From Viridothelium virens (taxonomy: Eukaryota; Ascomycota; Dothideomycetes; Trypetheliales; Trypetheliaceae), in contig ML991844.1 of assembly GCA_010094025.1 (NCBI GenBank), positions 62,001 to 126,000 on the forward strand: 64,000 bases of DNA, read 5' to 3'. Both the position numbers and the translations under genes were made by a program. Positions within the stretch are counted from its first letter, which is position 1. Every line of letters begins with the position of its first letter. Shown piece after piece: positions 47,155-57,051 of the stretch. The notes under the pieces are model-generated. The model searched no databases. It was not told the DNA's origin and saw nothing but the letters and a program-made list of their open reading frames with translations.

Positions 47155-47299
47155 GGCATTGTGGCCGAGCGGTTATGGCGCAGGTTTCAGGATTATCCGT
47201 GTTTACCTGTGGGAAACTTCGTGGGTTCGAGTAAGTTGTATGAGTGAATTGTTTTGTTTACATCCGTAATAATTGTGGACGCAGATCCCACCAATGTCA
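47155..47299 (+). tRNA. tRNA-Leu(CAG) with anticodon-loop intron and a 54-nt T-loop insert
   Basis: Acceptor stem GGCATTG (47155-47161) pairs with CAATGTC (47292-47298), with one G-U pair. Discriminator A is 47299, as expected for Leu. D stem is GCC/GGC (47164-66, 47177-79). Anticodon stem is CAGGT/ACCTG (47181-85, 47205-09). Anticodon CAG is at 47188-90. A 12-nt intron (47192-47203) sits at the canonical 37/38 position. The variable arm is 47210-47220. T stem is GTGGG (47221-25) / CCCAC (47287-91). The T-loop is interrupted: TTCGA (47226-30), then 54 nt (47231-47284), then AT. With both inserts removed, a 79-nt type II tRNA results. A-box TGGCCGAGCGG is at 47162-72; the insert breaks the end of the B-box. 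The gene may be functional, spliced by an unusual route, or an interrupted pseudogene. Confidence 0.85.
47231..47284 (+). other. 54-nt insert in the tRNA T-loop, GTAAGT...GCAG
   Basis: The insert begins GTAAGT and ends GCAG, a textbook spliceosomal donor and acceptor, and its length equals that of nearby mRNA introns. Its inner sequence is AT-rich, with a weak TAAT branch-like site about 16-18 nt before the end. Two other placements, shifted right by one or two bases, give loop TTCGAGT instead of TTCGAAT and would not be GT-AG, so the exact borders are not proven by sequence alone. Confidence 0.75.
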
Positions 47300-47309
47300 A
47301 TTGCTCTTC

Positions 47310-47318
47310 TTTTTTTTT
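47310..47318 (+). terminator. Pol III oligo-T terminator
   Basis: A run of nine T begins 11 nt after the tRNA discriminator base. That is the normal place and form of a Pol III stop, and it supports reading the tRNA 3' half at 47285-47299 as part of one transcription unit with the 5' half. Confidence 0.75.
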
Positions 47319-47810
47319 CCCCTCCCAGGTCAACATCATGTATCAGAGGGTCCCAAGTCTTTTGAATTTCTGAGAACAGTACCCTGCTTTTTTCTTTTTT
47401 GCTTCAGTGTGTCATAGCGAGGGTATTCACTGACGGTAGAATATTATTTGGTTATAGAACTAATGGAGTGCAACCTCAACTCTACTGCCAGAATCTTTTG
47501 AGTCAACTCATGTCTATTTGCGACGTAGCGATAATCACACTGGTTTAGAGGTAAGCGATGCTTTGCTTTCTTGAGGAATTACTAGTGGTGGATTGGTCGA
47601 GCCTTAAGCTCCGAATAGCGGGCAGCTCCGCGGATGCGCTCCTCCCAACTAACGTCTAGAGCTCCTCGCGCTCCTCTACGATATGACTATTTCATCTTCC
47701 TTCTGTCTTTCCCTATGCCTCGCCTGTCATTCTCGGTTACGGAGTCGAGATATGGTGAACGTGCTACGCTCCATACTTTGATTGATTTACGATAGAAGCT
47801 GGCCCACAGA
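47319..47810. other. intergenic between tRNA and GH76 gene
   Basis: About 490 bp that should hold the GH76 promoter. No gene, repeat or motif is recognised. Confidence 0.5.
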
Positions 47811-49613
47811 ATGGCGTTCTTGTTTGGTTGGCGAAAAGTACCCGCCCACTTAATCCTTCTGGTATCTATATTTGTTCCTGTTCACGCTCTCATTATTTCA
47901 AGCCCAATAACAATACTCACGAGATGGAGCTCCGAAGCATCTCTTAACCAAGGCCAACCCATGCGCCACATCGATACCAGCGACCAAGATGAGCAATACT
48001 CCCGCGCTTTCCCATCTCCTGTGAGTACAACCAACTTGAATCCTGCTCCCGGCTTTGGGGTACTTGAGGACCTTCACGGTGCGCTAGAAACTCTACAGTC
48101 CCGTTTCTTTGAGGTATGGCTTGGAACATGGCCAGACGCGATAGATTGGACCGCGGCGGTCATAGGTACACACATCTCAGACGGGCTCAGCTCGCTCACC
48201 AAATCTCTCGAATATCTCTTGCCCTTTGACGGCACTTCTGCAGAAGAGAACCCGATCGCAAGAGCGCAGGCAGTAGAAAACGAAATCAACAAGTATTTTT
48301 CGCAGAGCGTGGCGTATTACTTTGGGGAGGATGCATTCGCAATCCGCACTCAAGCATACGATGACATGCTTTGGGTTGTACTGGGCTGGCTTGAAAGCGT
48401 GAAATTCATTAATTTCCACGTTAATAAGCATTACCCTAGGATTCTGCATTCGACTACACTAAAGCAATCACCCTGGTACGGACACCAATTCCAGCCATCG
48501 TTCGCTCATCGCGCGCGCGTCTTTTACGAACTCGCTTCAAAGGGCTGGGATACCACGCTTTGCGGGGGCGGCATGGTCTGGAATCCCAATCTGGGCCCCT
48601 ACAAGAACGCCATCACGAACGAACTCTTTATCGCCGCCGCAATCGGCATGTACCTTTATTTCCCAGGCGACCCGAATGACTCTCCCTTCCTCGACGGCGT
48701 CCGTACGCGCTCGATCCCAAGAAAACGTCATGATGATCGCTTCCTCGCCGCCGCTATCAATGCCTACGGCTGGCTCCGTAACGCCAACATGACCAATACA
48801 CAAGGCCTTTATGTCGATGGCTTTCACATCAAGGGGTGGGGCAAGAACGGTTCTATCGGTACGGGTGAGTGCGATGTTCGGAATGAGATGGTCTATACCT
48901 ACAACCAAGGCGTCATTCTCTCCGGCTTGCGTGGACTTTGGGAAGGTACTGGTAATACCTCATACCTCACAGACGGACACCGACTTGTCCGGAACGTCAT
49001 TGCGGCAACTGGGTGGTCAGCGACAAACGGAAAGCGCACCAGAAGTTGGTCTGGTCTTGGGCGCGATGGCGTGCTCGAGGATTACTGTGATAGCAGGGGG
49101 GATTGTAGTCAAGATAGTCAAGGTTTCAAGGGAATCTTTTTTCACCATCTCACCCTCTTCTGCGAACCGCTCCCATCAGAGGCGACTATGCCAGGTAGGA
49201 CCTATCCAGCCACACCCGAGGAAAGGTTTCTCCACGCGCAAAGCTGTCGGGAATACGTGCCTTGGGTCGCGCATAATGCGAATGCCGCTCTGAAAACAAG
49301 GAACGACGACGGCCTTTTTGGGATGTGGTGGGGATATCATACGGTCGAAACTACCTCCGATTCTTCATTCGAGATACCGTCACTACCGAATTATGCGGAG
49401 GATTACCGAAATACTGCCAAGGTACCTTTGGATGGCTTCTATGGCGAGCACGACTCATCGATTAGAAAGAAAGAAGACCATGACTGGGCAAATGCAAATA
49501 TCCAAGACGTAAATGATCGAGGGAGGGGTAGGACTGTAGAGACGCAGGGAAGTGGCGTTGCTGTTGTCAGGGCATTGTGGGAATTCATTCATATGTTCCG
49601 GCATGATAATTGA
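47811..49613 (+). CDS. GH76 family alpha-1,6-mannanase-like protein (DFG5/DCW1-related)
   Basis: An intronless frame of 600 residues. The N-terminus (AHLILLVSIFVPVHALIISS) is a signal peptide or anchor. The glycoside hydrolase family 76 (alpha/alpha)6 barrel is recognised by QAYDDMLWVVLGWLES, with the catalytic Asp pair at about 184-185. Further motifs are GGGMVWNPNLGPYKNAITNEL, YTYNQGVILSGLRGLWEGTG and KGIFFHHL. Dfg5/Dcw1 act in transfer of GPI-anchored proteins to the cell wall, while bacterial members cleave alpha-1,6-mannan. No C-terminal GPI-attachment tail is visible here, so a soluble secreted or wall-associated form is more likely. Substrate is inferred only. Confidence 0.92.
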   Translation: MAFLFGWRKVPAHLILLVSIFVPVHALIISSPITILTRWSSEASLNQGQPMRHIDTSDQDEQYSRAFPSPVSTTNLNPAPGFGVLEDLHGALETLQSRFFEVWLGTWPDAIDWTAAVIGTHISDGLSSLTKSLEYLLPFDGTSAEENPIARAQAVENEINKYFSQSVAYYFGEDAFAIRTQAYDDMLWVVLGWLESVKFINFHVNKHYPRILHSTTLKQSPWYGHQFQPSFAHRARVFYELASKGWDTTLCGGGMVWNPNLGPYKNAITNELFIAAAIGMYLYFPGDPNDSPFLDGVRTRSIPRKRHDDRFLAAAINAYGWLRNANMTNTQGLYVDGFHIKGWGKNGSIGTGECDVRNEMVYTYNQGVILSGLRGLWEGTGNTSYLTDGHRLVRNVIAATGWSATNGKRTRSWSGLGRDGVLEDYCDSRGDCSQDSQGFKGIFFHHLTLFCEPLPSEATMPGRTYPATPEERFLHAQSCREYVPWVAHNANAALKTRNDDGLFGMWWGYHTVETTSDSSFEIPSLPNYAEDYRNTAKVPLDGFYGEHDSSIRKKEDHDWANANIQDVNDRGRGRTVETQGSGVAVVRALWEFIHMFRHDN

Positions 49614-51106
49614 GTAGAGAGCTTCCTAAAGCTCAACTCTTACTACAAAATTCCTATATTAAGGACGGACTGTAGTCGAAAATGGATGGCCACCAGAACC
49701 ACCATCGTAGATATTCGTCAAGGCTCGGCATATTGGGCTCTGACATACAGGTCCAATGCCCTTCCAGCGTAATGCTTTCAGGTCAGCGGCAGCAAGAAAG
49801 TCTGTCTACGTGGTTGTAAATGCTCAGCAGTGACCAAAGGATTGAATAATCAGACGTCAATAACCCAACCACAGGAAGAGCACTCTTGGGAGTTGACGGT
49901 GAGCGTACGACTGGGAACGATGCCTCACGTAGTGGCAATTTCGTTATCCTGACTCCTCTTCGCTGGTATCAGAATTTGGTCGTAACAAACTCCCTTCAAA
50001 CTGCCAAAATTACAAATAGACCCATGTAACATTAGCGGAGAGGAAATCTTGATAAGCGACAAGCCTTGCTACCTTGCCGTCGGCTCTTCCCATTTACTGC
50101 CTTTATTCGGAGATTCGTTCACACAGAATTGGCAAACAGGCAGCTGTACGGCGTTCCAACCTGCTTTTCCAACTGGCACGCTCTTGCTACTAGAATTCTA
50201 TCAGTTTTGAGAACCGGTTTGGATCTATATACTCTTCACAAGAACTCGATGGAAGGCAACAACACCATGCTATCATAGACGGACACGTCAAGGAAATTGT
50301 TCACAGACCCTTTTCAATGGGCCAAGTAAGATGCATCCCATATGCTGTAAGTTCTAGAGGCATATCAAAGTTTTAGTTGAATTGCATCTCGGGATATGTA
50401 AACCCTCGTTGCATACCTGTCAAATTGAAACCGATTCAGAATCAGAAATTTGACTGATCACATCAGTCCGACCGCTACGACCATGACAGTGGGTTATGTA
50501 TTGAAGTCACCCTGAAACCGCCAGTCCATCAGCACGTGGCGAAGCTTCACACACATCATGCTTCGCACCTCGAGAAGAGAGTACTGACCTGGTATAGCCA
50601 AGCCATTGCAAAAGTGATGGATTTGACAAGACGCGCCGGGGAGTTGTCCAATTTCTGATAGACTTATGTGTTGGAATTTATGAGACAGGTGAAGAGGCTG
50701 CCAAAAAGCTTCATCAGAACATCGCCATACAACGACACAGGAATGAGTTTCCCTTCGCTGCAATCGATTTTAAGAGAAAGCTCGCCCGTGTTGCGGCTTA
50801 AAATACCCTTGGACGTAGGACTAAGCAAAGACCTGCCGATTTGCATCTCGACATTCTACAATCTTTCAGGCATTTTTGAGAAATCGAGAATTCTAATGTA
50901 GATACTAGTAATCGTAAGAACGCGAAAATGTCGGTGGGGAAAAAGAAGCACATACCTGTTTTCGAAAGAGACCGCCAACCCATCATATTGTAGACAGATT
51001 GGCTTTCACGCTTTGAATTTGCTGCGAAGACCATATTGCAGCCGCGTTTATAGTACCGCAGTATTACTTTCTGGAGATCCGGATACAATAGTCAGTGCTC
51101 CGTGCA
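49614..51106. other. 1.5-kb convergent intergenic region
   Basis: This lies between the GH76 and Y14 3' ends. All frames are under 90 codons and unconvincing. No RNA gene or repeat is recognised. It is unusually long for a convergent gap in this window. Confidence 0.45.
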
Positions 51107-51748
51107 TTAATCAACTTCGTCGACATCCTCTCTCTTCTCATCTCCAGGACTCCTGCTCCGATTCCTGCCTCCTCTGTTCGGTGCTCCCCTTCCCCCAGCC
51201 CTTCGCGCTCCTTTTTCCGGCGGTGGTCGAACGAAAGCGAAATCTACCGAAATTGTCTGGTCAAGAAGTTTGGTTCCGTTGGCGCCTTCAATTGCTGCCT
51301 TCGCTTCTGAGTGGGTAGGATACTCGATCAGGACGTAGCCCTAGAATAATGGAGCTTGTTAGCCTTACTATTCAAAGGGAACGAATGTCTAGAAGGAAAG
51401 AGGCAAATGTGAAGTGCACAGAGCTCTGCGCTGCCAGAGTCTTAAGGTCAAAGGATGTGTCTTGAATTCATGCCGCCCAAAACGCCTTAAATCCATGCAA
51501 CTTACTTTCACGTATCCAGTTCTTCGATCGAGATTGAGGTGTAAATTCTTGATCTCCCCATAATCGCCGAACAGCTCCGTCAAATCCTCCTCCGTCGCCT
51601 CCTCATGCACATTGGTCACCATGATAATCCAGCCCTCTATGGAACGTACTGCAACAGCTCCATCCGTGGTACGTGTATCGGGAGCAGCACTGGTACCATT
51701 CTTGGGGGGTGGGGAGGCAGCGTCAATGTCCATTTCGGTGTCTGCCAT
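51107..51748 (-). CDS. exon junction complex protein Y14 (RBM8A)
   Basis: Two exons (51748-51506, 51340-51107) with a 165-bp GTAAGT...CTAG intron in phase 0 give 158 residues. The single RRM is complete across the junction: [20 protein letters not shown] with [20 protein letters not shown], then [23 protein letters not shown] and [16 protein letters not shown]. The C-terminus is Arg/Gly/Ser-rich ([16 protein letters not shown]), as in animal Y14. Y14 binds Mago and is deposited with eIF4A3 upstream of exon junctions, marking spliced mRNA for export and surveillance. Budding yeast lacks it, so its presence fits an intron-rich filamentous ascomycete. The ATG at 51748 matches the usual acidic N-terminus. 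Confidence 0.95.
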
Positions 51749-53006
51749 AGCTATAGAAGATAGCAATTGGCAGGTCGCAATTGAGGTTGCGATACAACGA
51801 AACGAGATAAGTAGTGTCTGTCACAGCCGACAATGTAGTGCTGACGAGTCCGGTGGAGCTTCGACACAATTATTCGAGAGACAATGAGTGGATCTTCGAG
51901 GGGAAAGGCCAAGAGCTTTGTTTGGAGAGGCATGAGAGGGCAAGGTCAAGCTACCAGGTATGCAGTGAGTGCGGGAAAGGCTCGCGTCCCGCCGCCAGGA
52001 CCACCACCGTACCTACTACTTATCGTACGCAGTATTATGTACATTGCTACACCCGGTACGCTGGTGCAATTATGCAATAATACGCAAAGAACTCAATACG
52101 CTAGATTCTCTTGTAGAATAAATACTGCTTTGCATTATCACATATTTCACACACATGTGTCAGAGGGCACATTTCAGAGACCATCCCCATTCTCAGCTCA
52201 GGGTAAAGATGATGCGCTAGGATATTTTAGGCACGATGTGAAGACAATATCTTGAAGGGAAACGAAGGAGGCGTCATGGTACAGTCCGTACTCTTGACCC
52301 TAGCGAGCTCGTTTCATCTCAGAGGATGCTGTCTGTCGAGCTTAGGACAAGCGGTCTATTGGATGACAGTACAAAACACCAAAGCATGTCGCAAAGTATT
52401 TCGAGGTATCCTTCCAGCGTCTGCATCAACAGTGCATCTGGTCAAGCGTTGTGTCAATTCAAATATCTCCCTATCAAAAACAAAGAAAAGGACAATGCTT
52501 GCCCAAGAGATCCGAGCAGCGAGTGACGCACTTGGGCTACGTCTTCAGGGTCCTAGTCGAAGTCGGCACGGCGATATTTTGTTCGTTGCGGAAGAAATCA
52601 TACACTTTACAGTTGTTGCTACCTGTGAAAAGATTTGATTTGTTATTTAGCAGCAGATAGAAGTTCACCGGGCTTAGCTTGTAGATACAATCTAAGGTGA
52701 CAGACAATTGATGCATATCTTCAACCAGCTTGTCGGAGCAGACCATAACCTGAATGCAAATTTTATGATTCAGACCACTCCCCAGACGGTGACTCCGCAA
52801 ATCTTGGGCGGAGATTGAAAATTGGGCAGATACCGAGACACTGTAGTTTTGTTGGATAAACCCGAGTTTGTGTGCGTAAATATACGCATTGATTAGTAGC
52901 TGTACTAGATAGACAGCCCGGGGAGTGTAACTTCTTGTTCTGCCGCGAATGAAATGTAGCTGACTCTCACAGCTTTGCAGAATCCCACAAAACCGCGATG
53001 AGATCT
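51749..53006. other. 1.26-kb intergenic region
   Basis: The Y14 promoter lies at the left. Frames on both strands are short, and those over 100 codons (plus strand 52252-52638, minus strand 52537-53010) show no domain or codon pattern I trust. Nothing else is recognised. Confidence 0.45.
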
Positions 53007-55493
53007 TCATGGAGGTCGTTTCAAATTGGCTGTCTTCCGCGATGTAAACGCTCGAATGTCATGTAAGCTGTCGCGAACTAGTGCTGGTTCCTTTTGTGGG
53101 GAATCCGTCGAGTCACTAGTAGTAGAATCAGTGTTGCTCCGCCTTAAAGCCTCTGTTTGCGTCATTCTCGACTGATCAAGCCACCACTCGACGTCTTCAG
53201 GAGACTTTAACCGCGGTTGCTCAAATTTATGCGTCGCACATAAGTGGCTTCTGAGGGCGTCCTCGTCCCGAAAGACATGAATGCCGTAGTGAGAGCAGGT
53301 ATCATATACACACGCGTATTGATATCGACGAGGCGGGTTCTTGATTGGAACCAGTGGCACAAACTCGTGCTCCTCGATAGCATGACGTCGGAGATCATCT
53401 CGGCCGAAGAATGAATGAGAATTTGGTCCTTTGCATGTTTGTTCTTGGCACACGTAAACATAATCATGGGCGAATGCTTCCCATCTATCGCCACGTGCTC
53501 GCTCACGGCGAACCTGCACAAGCTCCTCTGCACATCGTAGTAGGTCCTCATGCGCGTTCCTGTGTTGTAGATGTCTGGGAGTTAGGCTGGTTAGCTAAGT
53601 GAAGACACCACTAGTGCTTGTAATGTTTGCGTACTTCTTTGTAAGACTAAGAATGCGTTCTTTTGTTCTGGCACCGCTCGTACTTGGCTTCCATTCGTCG
53701 AGCTTCATATCTTTGAGAGCGGACCCTACGTTCTGGCGAAAATAAGTGATCCCAAGGGCTTTGCAGTCATCTCGTACATCCTGATGTGTTGATTCGGACT
53801 GAGTTGCGAGCTTACTGAGCAGCCCCACGAGGTTTCCCCAGTCACGAATGTATCCCTGATTGCGTGGAACTTTACCTTTATCTGAAGGCCGGCCGGTACC
53901 AACTGAGAGTAATAGCCTTGGATTCTGAGCATGCATCTGACGAACTTCCTTGAGCGCGAGTGAAGAGGGGTTATTAGCCCCCATACCGCCATCCCGGAAT
54001 GTACGGTCACCAATTTCGATGTTCGAGAAGTATTTGGGAGCTGCGGCAGTAGCCCGAGCAATCCTCCAGATCTCATGGGTGTGAGCAGGACCAGGATTTT
54101 TATGACCCCTGATATCATCCCGCTCGGAAAGAGGAGAGGGATGAGGATGATCATATGTGCGGAAAAGGTATGAGGACTCGTAGGCTTTATTCGTCCCTGG
54201 CCCGTGAGCTATAATGATTCTATTTAAGACCGTCAGTCTGGAGCCAATATCGTCAGGACCGAATCTGCTTGGGAAAGACCGTTTGGGATTCGCATAGACC
54301 TCAATCACCACAATGACTCTTGGAAGCTTGGAAGCTCCAATGCCATAAAATGACAACGTCTCAATTCCCACAGTATCTCCTCCAGCCTGCTCCAACATTG
54401 TGGCAAACCATGTATTTTCCACTCTCACAGAAAAAGGAGGCTGCACTTACGTCCTGCATTTCTTTGGATTACTCAAAAATGGTATCTTCTCCTTCGTATA
54501 CGGCTCCTCGTTATTATGTTGTCCCATCTCCTCGGCAAGTCCTACGTTGATGACCTTCTGGATGGCTCGTTCCATCTGCTTTGGACCGTATTTTGGCGCG
54601 AGTAGATCTGCGAATTTAAGTTGAACATGAAGTGGTCGTGGCTTTCCAAATACGTCGTTCCCCACTGTATCGTATTGACTGAGCGCTGCATCAATGTTCA
54701 TTTGCATTCGGCCAAGCATGATAGCACTGAGTCCGCCTGTACTTGTGCCCGCAATGTAGTCGAAGTAATGGTGTGGCTTGTATGCTGAGTCGCTCTTCTC
54801 AAAAGTTGCGTTAACGGATTCAGTAAGATCATGCTCGTCAGGATTGGTCTTCGTTCGAGAGGGTGGCCGTGATGAAGAAGCAGGTGGCGTCATTGATCTA
54901 TACCAGGGGTAATCTCCACTACTGATATTTGGCTGCCAGTAGTCATCCTCTGAAGGCATCTGACCCGGATTGATCTAACGAGATTCAGTATTGTCCGAGG
55001 TCAAACACATGAGTATCGGGGAGCGTAGGATGTGCAAGGGATGGTCGATTTAGTCAATCGAGCCGCTGGAAAGTATCTGCGAACACGTAGCGGTATAAAT
55101 TAAGAAAAAAATTGTTTGTTGGCCTGCGATGGGTTCTTCCTCGGGAACTAGATTGAGTCGCAATTCCCATTTCCTACTACTGACCTTATGCTTCGGACGT
55201 AACCCCTGCTCGATCTGAGCAACCAGGCTCATCAGCCTCTTGACTATCAGCAGCGAGGAGTAGCCTTTGACTCCACCACCGTCTAGACTCAATATCATCT
55301 TTCGGGACCATGGTGAGTCGCGATCATTATCGGAGACGTCGACTCGCGTTCGGGTAGGCAATGGAGGCTGAGAACCTTCGTCGTCCGGGTATCCGTGCGT
55401 TTCTTCTGTGTCCGCTGGACTTGAATCCAGAGAGCCCTCCTGTGTTGGAGTTGGAGGATGTGTATTTAACAGTGGAACGATTCCTCGCAACAT
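53007..55493 (-). CDS. patatin-like phospholipase with C-terminal C2H2 fingers
   Basis: Four exons (55493-55185, 54974-54451, 54219-53635, 53559-53007) give 656 residues with consistent phases. The patatin domain has the oxyanion motif DGGGVKGYSSL (Gly-rich loop 72-77), the nucleophile elbow GTSTG (Ser about 181) and the dyad Asp in FRDGGMGANNP (about 354), so the catalytic dyad is complete. After LTKKNAHEDLLRCAEELVQV come two C2H2-type fingers: a CQEQTC motif with HAIEEH, and a CVYDTC motif with HLCATH. The tail is charged. Patatins are calcium-independent lipid acyl hydrolases. The fingers suggest nucleic acid or protein binding. Introns 1 and 2 (210 and 231 bp) are far longer than others nearby. 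Confidence 0.9.
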
Positions 55494-56560
55494 CGTTGCC
55501 GCTGATGGCACCGCCAGGAGTAGGGACAGCTATGAACGGTCCCCAACATATCCAAGAGGATCGCTCCACGAGGCAATACAACACTTCTTATGCGCGAAGT
55601 CGAAGGACGTTTTCGAGGCGTTGAGGGAGGCTGCGATTTGGTCTCCAAAATTGGGGGCCACAAGGAAACTGAGGTCGCATCGTGTTCTGCATCAGGATGC
55701 ATAGAAGCACTCACTCTATGGAGTGCGAACAGCCAATTAGAGAAAGGCGTCAAAATAGTAAAGGAGGCGGAGTCGCACGGCTCCTGCATAAGAAAAGTCA
55801 GGGGTATCAGCCCCAAGAGGCACCGAGACGTGCTAAAGCGTTCAATTTACATAACGAAAACCCTCAGCAGTATTTAACCGTCTTGTTGCGTTATGCCAAG
55901 TAAATAGGACACATGGGTGAGCAGACTGAGCAGGCCTGACAGGTATGGTCAAAGAGCGTTTTTTTTTTTTTTTTTTTGGAGATCTTTGGAGATCTCCTTG
56001 CTCCGAGTATGGCGATGGTAAGGTACCTCACTTGTATTCATCCTTTGGAGCAACTAATCGGTATAAAGTTGCGGGTATGACCGGAGAAGCTGGCCGCACG
56101 GCCACAGTGGTATTAACCACTTCGGGGTGTTAGCTTGCAAGACAATTAATGGTGTCTGAGTTAGGTCTCATCTCTGCCCACCCACGGTGCCACCTGTTGA
56201 GGCTCATCGGTTGGTCGGTTGTTCTGTGACAATTCCACGTCATTTGATCGCCGCCATTCGCGGATCCAGAATCTGCCTTGTCCACAATCACTCGAAGCGA
56301 CACAGCCTCCTGAATAATTGAACTCGTCACTTGCACCGTCGCCGTCGTCCTCTCTTCTCTTTCCCATTATTAAACCTTGTGATATCAGTGGTTTCGCCTT
56401 GTTTCGCAATCAGCGTCCCGCGCTTTGAGTCAAAGAATTACAAGTCACCAGCCTTAACTTACGCCCAACCGACTTTCTCCTCGACTCGAGATCTTCTTCA
56501 TCGAATTAGAAGCGAATATTCCAAATATTGAAGCATTTTCTGTCTTCTTGTCACGCAGTT
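55494..56560. other. divergent intergenic region
   Basis: This holds the promoters of the patatin-C2H2 gene (minus) and the two-exon hypothetical gene (plus). It contains a T19 run at 55959-55977 followed by a repeated GGAGATCT word. Short open frames on both strands have no recognisable product. Confidence 0.45.
55959..55977. repeat. T19 homopolymer
   Basis: An uninterrupted run of 19 T, followed directly by two GGAGATCT copies. It is a simple microsatellite, and no target-site duplication is visible. Confidence 0.9.
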
Positions 56561-57051
56561 ATGAGCATAGACTCATCCCCAATGGAGTCAAATAATGTGG
56601 AGAAGACTGTGATTCCTGAAAGCAGCACACAACATAATTTAGGGCATCCCCAGCGCACACGATCCTGGGGCCGCAGAAGGAATTCTCAAGTCGTCGTGCT
56701 CGTCACCAGCAATGAGAGTCTCTACTTAGTCAACGAGGAGAGCCTAGATCGTAAGTGCCCTTAACGACGCCGTTACGTCCTCGTGAACGAAAGGCACTGA
56801 TAAAGGTGGATACTTTAGATTACTCAAAGCCTTTAAAGACAATCTCTCTGCCTCGTACCCCCTGGATACAAAGTCAAGACGTTTATGTCTCGGATGGACA
56901 CGCTGAAGAGCAATATGTGGGTACGGTCAAGGTAAACAGGATAGGTCGTGGGATGACTTGGAAACGATTTACCGGAAGCGTAAAAGAGATGTATGTCTAT
57001 GACCGTCCGCCCCGGGTGAACATGCGGGCTGGGAGTATGGTACCGGCATGA
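56561..57051 (+). CDS. hypothetical protein, two exons
   Basis: Exons 56561-56750 and 56819-57051 join through a 68-bp intron (GTAAGT...TTTAG, phase 1, with a CTGAT-like branch site) to give 140 residues. The N-terminal third is polar, with a basic patch (TRSWGRRRNSQ) followed by a short beta-like hydrophobic stretch (VVVLVTSNESLYLV). The C-terminal half contains LPRTPWIQSQDVYVSDGHAE and GRGMTWKRFTGSVKEMYVYD. No signal peptide or membrane segment is seen, and I recognise no family. A near-perfect donor and preserved reading frame are the reasons for calling it. A second ATG at 56582 would shorten it by seven residues. Confidence 0.55.

Noticed and set aside
47084-47269. 61-codon frame over the tRNA
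   Set aside because: Explained by the tRNA-Leu gene; no independent coding evidence.
53007-53559. C2H2 part as an independent gene
   Set aside because: There is no suitable ATG, and a phase-matched intron joins it to the patatin exons.
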